Shown: piece by piece, positions 1 to 7,907 of the stretch
Numbering within the stretch: the stretch's first letter is position 1
Layout: each line of letters starts with the position of its first letter
Source of the DNA: Thalassobium sp. R2A62
GTDB taxonomy: Bacteria; Pseudomonadota; Alphaproteobacteria; Rhodobacterales; Rhodobacteraceae
NCBI RefSeq assembly: GCF_000161835.1
Contig: NZ_GG697169.2
Span: forward strand, 1,655,918 to 1,719,917
Direction of reading: 5' to 3'
Length of the DNA: 64,000 nt
Made by a program: the position numbers and the translations under genes
The notes under the pieces: model-generated
What the model saw: the letters and a program-made list of their open reading frames with translations, nothing else
What the model was told of the DNA's origin: nothing
Databases searched by the model: none

Positions 1-63
1 TGGATCATGCGTATCCCTCAATTCTCAATATTCAAAGTACCTAGCAGCGGGCGCCTCTTTTAC

Positions 64-714
64 TCAGAGAGCGAATTCTGTTTCTTTCACAAATCCGTCC
101 AAGACGGGCGCAGCTGCGTTGAACGAGAAGCGCCATGACAAACGACCAGAGTTCAAATGACCGATCATAACGCGACCCAACGCGCCATCGATAAAGATGG
201 CTGCGATGCGTCCGCCGTCTTTGAGCTGATTTGTCAGAGCTTCCGGCACGGCCTCGACCCCACCCTGAATCAGGATAGCGTCATACGGGCCTTCTTTTGC
301 GCAGCCTTCTGACAGAGCACCCGAAATCACAGCGGCATTGTCGACGCCATTCTCTGACAAAACGGCCTGCGCTTCGTCCGCGCGGCCTTCGTCTTCGACG
401 GCCACAACGGCATGCACCATGTGGGCGAGAACTGCAGTCGAATACCCAAGGCCACAGCCGAGATCCAACACAACATCTTCAGTCTCAAGCGCCAAAGCAT
501 CCAAAATCTTAGCAAGGGTTCGCGCTTCTAGCAGAACGCGACCTCCGCCAAGCTCCATGTTTTCGCCAACATAAGCCGCTTCGCGTTGGTCCGCTGGAAC
601 ATAGTTCTCGCGCGGGACCGACAGCATCGCGTCGATGATTGGGAATTTTGTTACATCCGATGGACGGACCTGCGTGTCGACCATCATAGTTCTGCGGTCT
701 GAAAAACTTGCCAC
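64..714 (-). CDS. pcm: Protein-L-isoaspartate O-methyltransferase family protein
   Basis: 216-aa SAM-dependent methyltransferase of the Pcm family, which in the family methylates isoaspartyl residues to start repair of damaged proteins in the cytoplasm. The SAM-binding motif VLDLGCGLGY is at about residue 83, and the N-terminal RRTMMVDTQVRPSDVTKFPI block is the one typical of roseobacter and Rhodobacter homologues. The start is a GTG at 714; an ATG nine codons further in would cut into this conserved block, so the GTG is preferred. It reads leftwards towards the window edge. In relatives this gene lies just upstream of a tolC-type outer membrane gene, which would be outside the window. True substrate is not proven by sequence, since many alphaproteobacterial members of this family have lost repair activity. 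Confidence 0.88.
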   Translation of the reverse strand: MASFSDRRTMMVDTQVRPSDVTKFPIIDAMLSVPRENYVPADQREAAYVGENMELGGGRVLLEARTLAKILDALALETEDVVLDLGCGLGYSTAVLAHMVHAVVAVEDEGRADEAQAVLSENGVDNAAVISGALSEGCAKEGPYDAILIQGGVEAVPEALTNQLKDGGRIAAIFIDGALGRVMIGHLNSGRLSWRFSFNAAAPVLDGFVKETEFAL

Positions 715-1048
715 CAGCTAAACTCTTTCGTTCAGATACGTTTTTCTCGTAATGCCACAACTCGACAAGAGGGGCAACGATTCATGATTGGTTTGAGTGG
801 CATTTGATCGAAGCTTTGCCAACTTTTCACCATCCACCCCATTCAGGCGAAAACGAACGCCCTTTCCAGTGCCCGATACCGCAGGCCAGAGTCGGACCAC
901 AAAGTGCAATTTATTCAACAACGAACGGGTCATTGCATCTGGACATCAACCTTCGAAACTCTTAAGCCTCATCTCGCTTGCCAGAGCACTAAACTGGCAC
1001 CGCGACGCGGGGTTCAGCAAGATAGAACAACGGTCGTACACCACGTGA
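715..1048. other. Intergenic region between pcm and tRNA-Cys
   Basis: About 330 nt between a leftward gene and a rightward tRNA. It should hold the promoters for both. I see no convincing gene; the short ORFs on both strands lack ribosome sites and recognisable protein character. Confidence 0.5.
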
Positions 1049-1122
1049 GGCGAGTTGGCGGAGTGGTGACGCAGCGGATTGCAAATCCGTGTACACCGGT
1101 TCGATTCCGGTACTCGCCTCCA
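1049..1122 (+). tRNA. tRNA-Cys (GCA)
   Basis: 74 nt including an encoded CCA. The acceptor stem GGCGAGT pairs with ACTCGCC, the anticodon loop is TTGCAAA with anticodon GCA, the T loop is TTCGATT, and the discriminator base is T, the known identity element for Cys. Its 3' half (from 1079) is repeated at 6378-6421, so it is the integration site of the adjacent island. The gene itself stays whole. Confidence 0.97.
1079..1122 (+). repeat. attL: 3' half of tRNA-Cys
   Basis: Starts at the TTGCAAA anticodon loop and runs through the T arm and acceptor to CCA. It is identical over 44 bp to 6378-6421. After eight unlike bases the two copies agree again over CAATGACTTAG (1131-1141 and 6430-6440) at the same spacing, so the original homology was longer. 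Confidence 0.93.
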
Positions 1123-1183
1123 CACAAAATCAATGACTTAGCCCGATTATTCGATGTGAGCGAATCAGAGTCTAAACAAATGT

Positions 1184-2194
1184 CTAAACATTCTGTTTTT
1201 GTTCTGTTCGCATTTGCTGTGCTTGGATCGCTCTGACGCGTTGACGGACCTGCTTTGTGTAGTGCTGGACCATCGCAGCGCTTTGGCCAGTTACAGCAGC
1301 GACAAGATCGTCACCGCAGCCAGCCTCGACCAATTCGCATGCTGCGTTGTAGCGCCAGCTATGGATATCAAAATCGAGCGCGTTGATCTGGTCTCGGACC
1401 TTTTTTACCGCTTGCGCAACACCGCGATAAGACCAGCGGTTTGTCCCCCGCTCATTGGTCAGGATAAACACAGAGTGCCGACTTGCCGCGTCCAGTGCCG
1501 CTTGCAGTTCTGGCAGGATCGGAATCCAGAGCTGTTTTCCTGTTTTGTTTTGACGAACAGCAAAGCCACCGTCTTGAATGTCTGACCATCGCATTTCGAT
1601 TACATCGCCAATGCGTTGCCCCGTGCCAACACACAGCTCCATAGCGAGACGTTCTCGCGTTCCGAGAGGACAGGCAATTCTGTATTGATCCAGAAGCTCT
1701 TGCGGCCAAGGTGACCGCGCTTTCTTGACCGTCTTGATTTCTGACACACCGCGCGCGGGATTCATTTCACGCCACCCTAAATCGACACAGTGTTCCAACA
1801 GAACCCGCAGCACCCGCAGCGAATAGTTGGCAAAGTATGGCTTATCCGCGTTTGAATCGCGCAATCGGATTACATCCTTGCGCTTCATGTTAACTGGGTT
1901 GGCATCCCCCATGACATCCTCAAAGAAGCGCAGATACTTGTCATAATCCAGCGCGGTGCGCGGCTTGAGCTGAGTGTATCTGCTTGATCGATGGTAGCTC
2001 TTGATAAGTGCCTTGAAGGAACGAGCTGTAATTTTAGAAACAGGGCGTTCACCTGAAAGAATGGACGCATATTCGGTCCAGAATTCAGGTGTGCCAAACT
2101 CAGCCAAAAATTTTTGGGATTTCCATCCCCGTCGCTGAAAATACAACCCGTTTCGTTGGCGGTATACGTGCTTGGGCAACTCACGTTTTGTCAT
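1184..2194 (-). CDS. int: Tyrosine-type site-specific integrase
   Basis: 336-aa phage-type integrase, expected to recombine the island with the tRNA-Cys 3' end. Catalytic residues visible are Arg194 (in GTGQRIGD), His278 and Arg281 (HSWR), and the nucleophile Tyr312 (HYTK). The position usually filled by His or Trp (TGHxS) is Gln304 here (TGQS), a variant of the family motif. The N-terminal part (about 60-150) has the SAM-like core-binding domain character. The gene ends 62 nt from the tRNA, reading towards it, and its start overlaps the small upstream ORF by 14 nt, suggesting translational coupling. It appears full length. Confidence 0.93.
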   Translation of the reverse strand: MTKRELPKHVYRQRNGLYFQRRGWKSQKFLAEFGTPEFWTEYASILSGERPVSKITARSFKALIKSYHRSSRYTQLKPRTALDYDKYLRFFEDVMGDANPVNMKRKDVIRLRDSNADKPYFANYSLRVLRVLLEHCVDLGWREMNPARGVSEIKTVKKARSPWPQELLDQYRIACPLGTRERLAMELCVGTGQRIGDVIEMRWSDIQDGGFAVRQNKTGKQLWIPILPELQAALDAASRHSVFILTNERGTNRWSYRGVAQAVKKVRDQINALDFDIHSWRYNAACELVEAGCGDDLVAAVTGQSAAMVQHYTKQVRQRVRAIQAQQMRTEQKQNV

Positions 2195-2354
2195 GACGCA
2201 TATCTATCCTATCAAACTCATCGACTGTTGTCGGACCAGCAAGAACCAGCTCGATTTTCTTCCCATCGATAGTGACACGCCCAACTGACTTTCCGGCACA
2301 CTCAAAGGCGTTCAGTAAACGCAGCGCTTTCTCTTCAATCGTTGTCCGTGCCAT
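2181..2354 (-). CDS. 57-aa ORF overlapping the integrase start
   Basis: An ATG at 2354 opens a 57-residue frame (MARTTIEEKALRLLNAFECA at its start) that ends at a TGA inside the first codons of the integrase gene. A purine-rich AAGGTAG lies about 9 nt upstream, which supports translation. Acidic and helical at the N-terminus, with a short beta-like GRVTIDGKKIELVL stretch. Two consecutive short motifs of this kind upstream of an integrase recall small DNA-binding or excisionase-like control proteins, but I do not recognise the family and no helix-turn-helix is clear. Overlap of 14 nt with the integrase suggests a coupled pair. Confidence 0.6.
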   Translation of the reverse strand: MARTTIEEKALRLLNAFECAGKSVGRVTIDGKKIELVLAGPTTVDEFDRIDMRHDKT

Positions 2355-3156
2355 TTTGGTCTACCTTGCGGGTTCCGTTCTCCAAGTTCGCTTGCGCATC
2401 CATTCGGCTGAATGTGCGGGAGCGCCCATGCAATCTAACTGGGGACCAAGGTACAGGCAGGCGGAATCTGAGACAATTGAAACCCAAATTTTTGCAAATG
2501 TTACAATCAGCTGTTTCAGTACGTGTCGTAGATGTTCGTGACTCGTTCTCATCAGTGCGAATAATTTCTCAATGAGAAACCGGTCAATTATGCATCGAAA
2601 CACAGAGGCCAATCGGACCGGCTCAGCGCGAAGGCGCAGGCTTTGGCCGTAAATGTTACAGTTTTGGATTTCCACTAAATGTATACAGGAACAAGGGGTG
2701 TATGTATGTGACCCGCCCCGCTCCTCCTACGAATTATGATGTTCTTCGGAGGTGCGGTGCTACTGGGGCGCAGCGAGGCAATCTAAGCGTTTATGTGGGG
2801 CTATAGAGGGCTGCGGCACCACAACCACAGCAGGGCAGCCGGCTGAGACTGTGTGCGACCTTCTAAACAGGCCTATGCGGAAAGTTGCTAGGGGCGGAAT
2901 GCGGTCGTTCGCTGCACGCTGCTTCAAGGTCAGCTATGCGCAGATAGCGACCTCTGCAAAGTCGTATCGTCGCAGCATTTTTATGGAGCAAAGCTGACAT
3001 TGTTACATTGTGCGGTGTACGGCAGTTAGAAAATGAATATTTCGAATACTGCACTAAATTGGTACTGAAGCAGTGTGCCGAAATGAATTAAAGACAACGA
3101 AGGCAATCTGCGTAATAAAGTCGGCAGAGGCAAATTTAACGAAGGACCTTTTTACA
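2355..3156. other. Island region without a recognisable gene
   Basis: About 800 nt. Short frames exist on both strands (for example near 2752-2997), but they have unnatural composition and no family resemblance. It may hold the promoters of the integrase pair and of the gene at 3157. Confidence 0.4.
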
Positions 3157-4014
3157 ATGCCTTTTCGACCTTGGCTGCAAATCTATGCAATTATTGGATT
3201 AAGTTTAGCTGGATCAGTGCAGGCTCAAGAGCAAGATGTTAAAACCGAACAGCCAGCCACCGATCAGCAAATTCAAATCATAGATTTTCCGAACCCGTTT
3301 CCCGTGGTTATTGTCGAAAGCGATGAGGTCACCGCATCACGTGAAGCCGAAAAACGCGCAAGCAGACAAATCGAAAAGGACAGTCTTGCTACCCAGCAAG
3401 GCATGAATGAAGTCACCCAGCGTATGATGTGGGCTTCTTGGGCTTCCACAGTTTTGGTCGCTCTCGGAACCATCCTGTTGAATTGGACGCTTAGGCTTAC
3501 TCGAAGCGCTAATTCAGCTGCGCAAGAAGCAGTTGAAGTCACGCGAGTAGTTGGTGAGTTGCAAACTAGACCCTACATTTCGCTTTCCAATGTCGGTCTG
3601 CCAGATGAAAGTGTAATGGAGAATGGCACTGTCGATATGTACTTAACCAACATTGGCCGCAGTCCAGCTTTTATAAAGTCGATAGAGGGAAAGGCAGGCA
3701 TGTGTCACTTCCCAGTTGATGCCAATTCTTTCGATAGCCATGATTGGGTAGTCCTCGGGAGAGAGGACATCCACCATCCGAACACTACCTATACCTCTTC
3801 CATCCAAACTGGCGCTATTGATAAAGGAATGATTTCTAGTAAAGCTCAGCGCCTTTTTTTTGGATTTAGGGTTACTTATGAAGATTTTTTTGGGAATACT
3901 CATGAAGATGAATACGTTGCCACCGTCAATTATAATCGGCCTAACGGTCCTGGCTTTGAGGCCGCTCGCGCCAGAGCCAAAACAATAAAGACGGACGCCA
4001 AAGGCAAGACTTAA
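3157..4014 (+). CDS. Secreted or membrane-anchored protein of unknown function
   Basis: 285 aa from the ATG at 3157, preceded by GAAGGA about 9 nt upstream; a longer frame from 3073 is open but begins before the signal peptide. Residues 1-23 (MPFRPWLQIYAIIGLSLAGS) form a signal peptide ending in VQAQ. Then comes an acidic linker, a charged helical stretch rich in Glu, Arg and Lys (about 60-90), one transmembrane helix (about 95-118, WASTVLVALGTILLNW), and a C-terminal domain starting at TRPYISLSNVGL that looks beta-rich. Proteins with this TM-then-RPYI layout are frequent orphan cargo on islands; the function is not known. Alone on the plus strand of the island. Confidence 0.7.
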   Translation: MPFRPWLQIYAIIGLSLAGSVQAQEQDVKTEQPATDQQIQIIDFPNPFPVVIVESDEVTASREAEKRASRQIEKDSLATQQGMNEVTQRMMWASWASTVLVALGTILLNWTLRLTRSANSAAQEAVEVTRVVGELQTRPYISLSNVGLPDESVMENGTVDMYLTNIGRSPAFIKSIEGKAGMCHFPVDANSFDSHDWVVLGREDIHHPNTTYTSSIQTGAIDKGMISSKAQRLFFGFRVTYEDFFGNTHEDEYVATVNYNRPNGPGFEAARARAKTIKTDAKGKT

Positions 4015-4304
4015 CCACTCATCGTACCCACCGTAACTTGGACGTGCGCTACATAAAGCAAACGACACCGCCATTTATAGTTAACGCGACGAAAGTCTCC
4101 CTCCCGCCTGTGCGGTCGATGCAGCACGTCCGCTTCGGGCTGGGAGCCGCCATCCGCGGCAAGATCGACCAACGGCAGCTTTGGGCTGTGAACGTTGGTA
4201 GGGTCAGAGCGGTAAGGGGACACTCGGCTTGCAGAGCATATGTCAATTTATGATAGCCCTACAAGCTGCCGCTGGCAGGCAACGTTCTATCCATTGCATT
4301 TGGA

Positions 4305-4841
4305 CTATAGCGAAAGCCCCATAATTTCAGTGATACCCCACGACATGCAGCTCTTACGCGCAACGTCCTCTAATTCACAAAATTCAAGATTATCGAATTG
4401 CTCGGCATTAACGTCAGGCAACTCCACTTTGAATTCAGTTTGGGCAAGTGGCTCTATCCAAATAGGTGTTTCGACGGAGAACGTTTGTTCGTTGCCTTCC
4501 GTGTCGAAGATACCGACTGAAAGTCGTATCCATGTAGTCACGTGGTCGTCCGTCTTATTCTCAAGAAGCCCGCCCCAGCTGACCAACTGTTGGTCTATGC
4601 GTGGCCCAGCCTTACCTGTCGCATTGTCATTGCCATAAAGAGGCTTCTGAAAGGCCAAGGTACAAGTTGACCTGACAACTTCTGTGGAGAGGAGTTCACT
4701 GCTTGAATAGGATAAACAGGTTTCAACGCCCCGCAAAGTCCCTTTGCTCGTTGTCTCATTGACAAATCGCTGCAGCGGCTCAACACCGAAAAACAAAGCC
4801 GCTAAAAGGCAAAGCAGCCCGCCGATAATAAAGTTCTTCAT
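4305..4841 (-). CDS. Small anchored extracytoplasmic protein, unknown function
   Basis: 178 aa from the ATG at 4841, with GGAGAAAG just upstream (the frame extends to a TTG, but the ribosome site favours this ATG). Residues 1-23 (MKNFIIGGLLCLLAALFFGV) are a signal anchor. The rest looks like a soluble beta-rich domain with four to five Cys that could pair outside the cytoplasm. No family recognised. It is followed 200 nt on by the divergent end of nothing obvious and is not clearly in an operon with the nuclease at 5046. Confidence 0.6.
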   Translation of the reverse strand: MKNFIIGGLLCLLAALFFGVEPLQRFVNETTSKGTLRGVETCLSYSSSELLSTEVVRSTCTLAFQKPLYGNDNATGKAGPRIDQQLVSWGGLLENKTDDHVTTWIRLSVGIFDTEGNEQTFSVETPIWIEPLAQTEFKVELPDVNAEQFDNLEFCELEDVARKSCMSWGITEIMGLSL

Positions 4842-5045
4842 AAAATCTTTCTCCAACAGCCCTACAATTTGTCTCGCATGGTGCGAAGGGGCGGTCTACT
4901 TGTTTGAAACGTTAGTTACACCAAGGCCTATCAATAATCGGAAAAGTAGCGTTTGGGTACAACACTGGAAACGAGTGTTTTGTCCACTCCGTGTGATTTG
5001 ACTTACCAAAATGCTGCAACCTGCATGAGTCATCTCGCGTAACTA

Positions 5046-5678
5046 TCAGCATTTTTTTCGCGCTTCAAACTGCTCCCAAACATGCATGCGACCCTTTTGG
5101 CGTGCATCAGCAAGCCAAAGTTTCTTACGGACACCTTCGACTTCTAAATAGCTATATTTGCCTCCAGAAAACTTTGGCCAATCGATGGCCAGTCCTTGCT
5201 TGACCAACTCTGCTGAAAGGTCCCGACCATCAGGTAGAAAGCACTTTGCAACGGTGCGGCCATATACATCTTCTTCGATGATTTCAGCGCGAATGCGATG
5301 GCCTTTGCATAGACGCACCATGGCCCATTTTGCTTTCCTGCCATACGGGTGATCCAACTCAGGCGCGTCGATTCCGTAAAGACGTACTTGGGTTTTTCGA
5401 ACCGTAATAGTGTCGCCGTCTGTAATAAAGGCTGGCCCTTCCAGTACCAACGGAGGCTTTACTGGATGTGCGGCCGCCGCCTCAAAAGCTCCAATCGAGT
5501 GTCTTGAATGGGCTGGGGGCTCTGATGATTGGGCTTGTGGCTCACTGGGTTGCCTTGAAGAAATCGCTATTTTTCGCTCGGCATTGTAGGCGAGCTTTTC
5601 TCCGGCTAATCTCTTGATCGGGCGGGATTTCGGCCGGTACTTTTTTCTAAATATTGCTCTAAATATAAATCTTAACAT
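5046..5678 (-). CDS. Thermonuclease (SNase-like) family protein
   Basis: 210 aa. The C-terminal two thirds (about 80-200) is a staphylococcal-nuclease-like OB-fold domain: DGDTITV supplies the metal-binding Asp, RLYGIDAPE the Arg and second Asp, and YGR the second Arg, with LVKQGLA later. In the family these hydrolyse DNA or RNA with calcium. The N-terminal 70 residues are very basic (MLRFIFRAIFRKKYRPKSRP) and then proline- and serine-rich, like a short membrane-contact or flexible segment rather than a standard signal peptide. Within a mobile island such a nuclease could act in competition or defence, but this is only inference from context. Confidence 0.85.
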   Translation of the reverse strand: MLRFIFRAIFRKKYRPKSRPIKRLAGEKLAYNAERKIAISSRQPSEPQAQSSEPPAHSRHSIGAFEAAAAHPVKPPLVLEGPAFITDGDTITVRKTQVRLYGIDAPELDHPYGRKAKWAMVRLCKGHRIRAEIIEEDVYGRTVAKCFLPDGRDLSAELVKQGLAIDWPKFSGGKYSYLEVEGVRKKLWLADARQKGRMHVWEQFEARKKC

Positions 5679-5958
5679 ACAAGCACTTTACAAGACACCA
5701 GCCTGCACGCAACCATAACGCGAAGGGCTGGTTCAATTACCCTCAAAGAGACCTCCACTCTAGGTATCCAGATTTCACTATACGCCCTGATAGGAAGTGC
5801 GAAATTCCCGCAGAAGCTCTCTTTGTTCGCATGTTGGCTTTCCTTCAGGCCCAAGTATGGCGGCAAGCCTTAGACGCGGGACGAACGGTCAATTGGTTCA
5901 AGAGACAAAACACGAATAGAAATCGGGCCAACAGGCTAAAGGTACGGAGACAACTCAT

Positions 5959-6261
5959 ATGCCTCTTCCATACAAGATCAACCTTATCGACCATGACCGC
6001 TGGATCTCAACAGACTACGAGCGCGGCTTCTCTTGGGGGCTGGTCCTCAACGACGAGGCAAACGAATTGGGGTTCTGGCGGGTCGTCCGATACAATCGCA
6101 ATTTGGACTTAGAAGGCGGTTGCTACGAGTTCTCTATCGAAAAAACTGGACCTGCGATAGTTTCTCAGGAGTTCAATTTCCTAGATTCCGAGACCAATCG
6201 GGGAGCAGCTCTCTCTGAATTTGTTTCCGACATTTTGGCTTGGACAAGGACCCGAAAATAG
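5959..6261 (+). CDS. 100-aa protein of unknown function
   Basis: Starts at the ATG at 5959 with GGAG about 11 nt upstream. Soluble, Trp-rich and acidic, without signal peptide or membrane helix. It looks like a small alpha/beta domain (FSWGLVLNDEANELGFWRVV, then CYEFSIEKTGP). Not recognised. It is the last gene before the right repeat of the island and is transcribed towards it. Confidence 0.55.
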   Translation: MPLPYKINLIDHDRWISTDYERGFSWGLVLNDEANELGFWRVVRYNRNLDLEGGCYEFSIEKTGPAIVSQEFNFLDSETNRGAALSEFVSDILAWTRTRK

Positions 6262-6377
6262 TAACGAGCCTCAAGTAGCCGATCTGAAATGACCGTCTAA
6301 ACATTCGCCCTATGTTCCGCCCATTTCTGGCAGCATTCTAATCATTTTCCCTATAGTTTTCAGCGGCATGCTTAGTC

Positions 6378-6421
6378 TTGCAAATCCGTGTACACCGGTT
6401 CGATTCCGGTACTCGCCTCCA
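6378..6421 (+). repeat. attR: duplicated 3' half of tRNA-Cys
   Basis: 44-bp exact copy of the tRNA-Cys 3' half. It lacks the 5' half and so is not a tRNA gene. It marks the right end of the island. Confidence 0.93.
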
Positions 6422-6983
6422 TTTACTTTCAATGACTTAGGCCATATCCATAACGAATATCAGCTGTTAGTTTACAGCTTGGTTTACAGGATGCGGAAGT
6501 TTTTTACGTTTCAGACCGAAGAAGTGGTCCATAGAAAAGCTCACAAAACCCCTTTTCGAGAAACATCAGTGCGCCTGTTTCGAAACCATTTTCGATCTTT
6601 GTCGGCGTGCTTCCACAAATATTCCATGCGCAGCTAAGGTCAGCTTTGAGCCCAGAGTGGACCTGTAAATTTTGTGCTGCGCGCGCACGCAGCACGGAAA
6701 TTGCCGCAACAGCGTAAATCTCTAAGCCGCTGCGCGGCGGAACAACCGGTCATTCATACGAGCAACACCGGACATGGCATGCTCAAGGATCAAGTTGCGG
6801 GATGAAACGGAGATCAAAACTGTAAAGGTTAGCAACTGGTTACAGAGCTCTAGACCGGATTTTCAGTAAACTGAAATTGCTCCGTTGTTCCACATGAGAT
6901 TTTCTTGCGTTTCCCCGTGGCTTGGCAAAAAATTAAGCTTCAAATTTGACAACTTGAAACGGGCACTTGCGGACGCATCGCAT
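6422..6983. other. Intergenic region right of the island
   Basis: About 560 nt between attR and the HAD gene. On the minus strand a 17-codon frame ending near 6730 (MSGVARMNDRLFRRAAA) looks like the tail of a coding sequence, but I cannot identify it. Nothing else supported. Confidence 0.35.
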
Positions 6984-7868
6984 TCAAATACGCTTTACAC
7001 ACCAATCGGGGTTAATCCCCGATGCATGACAAAAGTGACGCACGTCATGGCCCGCGAACATGCCATCTTGAGTGACAAGGACGGTGCTCCATCCACGTGC
7101 AGCACCGCCAATAATATCGGTGTGCAATGTGTCGCCAACCATAGCGATCCGTGATGGTGCGATTCCGCCAAGGCCCGCTTCGGCAAGCGCATAAACCTCT
7201 CCAAACGGCTTACCGAAAAACCGGACGTCTCCTTCCGCTTGATCTAACAAAAGATGGCCGAAATACCCTGGTTCTTGGGAAAACGCAGTTTCGCGGGGTG
7301 CGGCAAGGTCTGCATTTGCGATCACGACGAGTCGTGGGCGAGCCTTCAGAGCTTTGCTGAGCAGCGCCTGGCGAGACGGCGACCACCCTGTAGAAGACAA
7401 GAACAAGAACCCATCTGCCTGTGCGTATAGGCTTGGATCATCTCCCAACCTGAGCGTCTTTGACGGGATATCGGATAAATCATCCGCCGTGGCCGAGATA
7501 CAGCCCCATGTCCGATTGTCCAGATCTGCGAGTGTTGCATCCCGACTGGTGATAATCTCGTCGCTGGTGACTTTAATCCCAAGATTTTGAAATTTCCCCA
7601 CGGCTCCTTGGTGGTTGTAACTTGCTGCGTTGGACAAGACCCGAATAGCACACCCCCGCGCGCGCAACATATCCAGACGCGCCGCCGCACCGGGGATTGG
7701 TGTTTCGCCGACATTCAAAACCCCGAACGCGTCGAAGACGTACGCATCCACGTCATCCGCAATATCCATAGGAGACCCGATCGTCTTGGTACACTGCGCG
7801 AACGTGGCTTCTGGTAAGCGCGACCGGACGGATTGGTAACGGTCAAAAATGTCTTGGACGGATTGCAT
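6984..7868 (-). CDS. HAD-superfamily (IIA) phosphatase
   Basis: 294 aa from the ATG at 7868; a TTG six codons upstream (7886) is an alternative start. HAD signature I is VFDAFGVLN (the first Asp is the expected nucleophile), motif II is LSNAAS, and motif III/IV is GDTLHTDIIGG, which together place it in the IIA group with a large cap (NagD/4-nitrophenylphosphatase-like). It would release phosphate from a small phosphoester in the cytoplasm. It is the last gene of the leftward phosphodiester operon, about 40 nt after the Na/Pi gene, so a role in removing phosphate from the monoester left by the phosphodiesterase is a reasonable inference. Confidence 0.82.
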   Translation of the reverse strand: MQSVQDIFDRYQSVRSRLPEATFAQCTKTIGSPMDIADDVDAYVFDAFGVLNVGETPIPGAAARLDMLRARGCAIRVLSNAASYNHQGAVGKFQNLGIKVTSDEIITSRDATLADLDNRTWGCISATADDLSDIPSKTLRLGDDPSLYAQADGFLFLSSTGWSPSRQALLSKALKARPRLVVIANADLAAPRETAFSQEPGYFGHLLLDQAEGDVRFFGKPFGEVYALAEAGLGGIAPSRIAMVGDTLHTDIIGGAARGWSTVLVTQDGMFAGHDVRHFCHASGINPDWCVKRI

Positions 7869-7907
7869 TGCAGTATTGGCTTTCAATTTGTCCCACAGCG
7901 GCGCGGT

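Larger units (their letters stand above)
1079..6421. mobile_element. Small integrative genomic island in tRNA-Cys
   Basis: The segment between two 44-bp identical repeats is 5.3 kb. The integrase gene lies directly against the intact tRNA, as usual for tRNA-site islands. Cargo is a 57-aa ORF, a TM-anchored protein, a small anchored protein, an SNase-like nuclease and a 100-aa protein. No replication, transfer or phage structural gene is visible, so it is either a satellite-type element mobilised in trans or a cut-down island. Confidence 0.85.

Noticed and set aside
2752..2997. 81-codon frame in the island
   Set aside because: Composition is unnatural, no ribosome site, no resemblance to known proteins.
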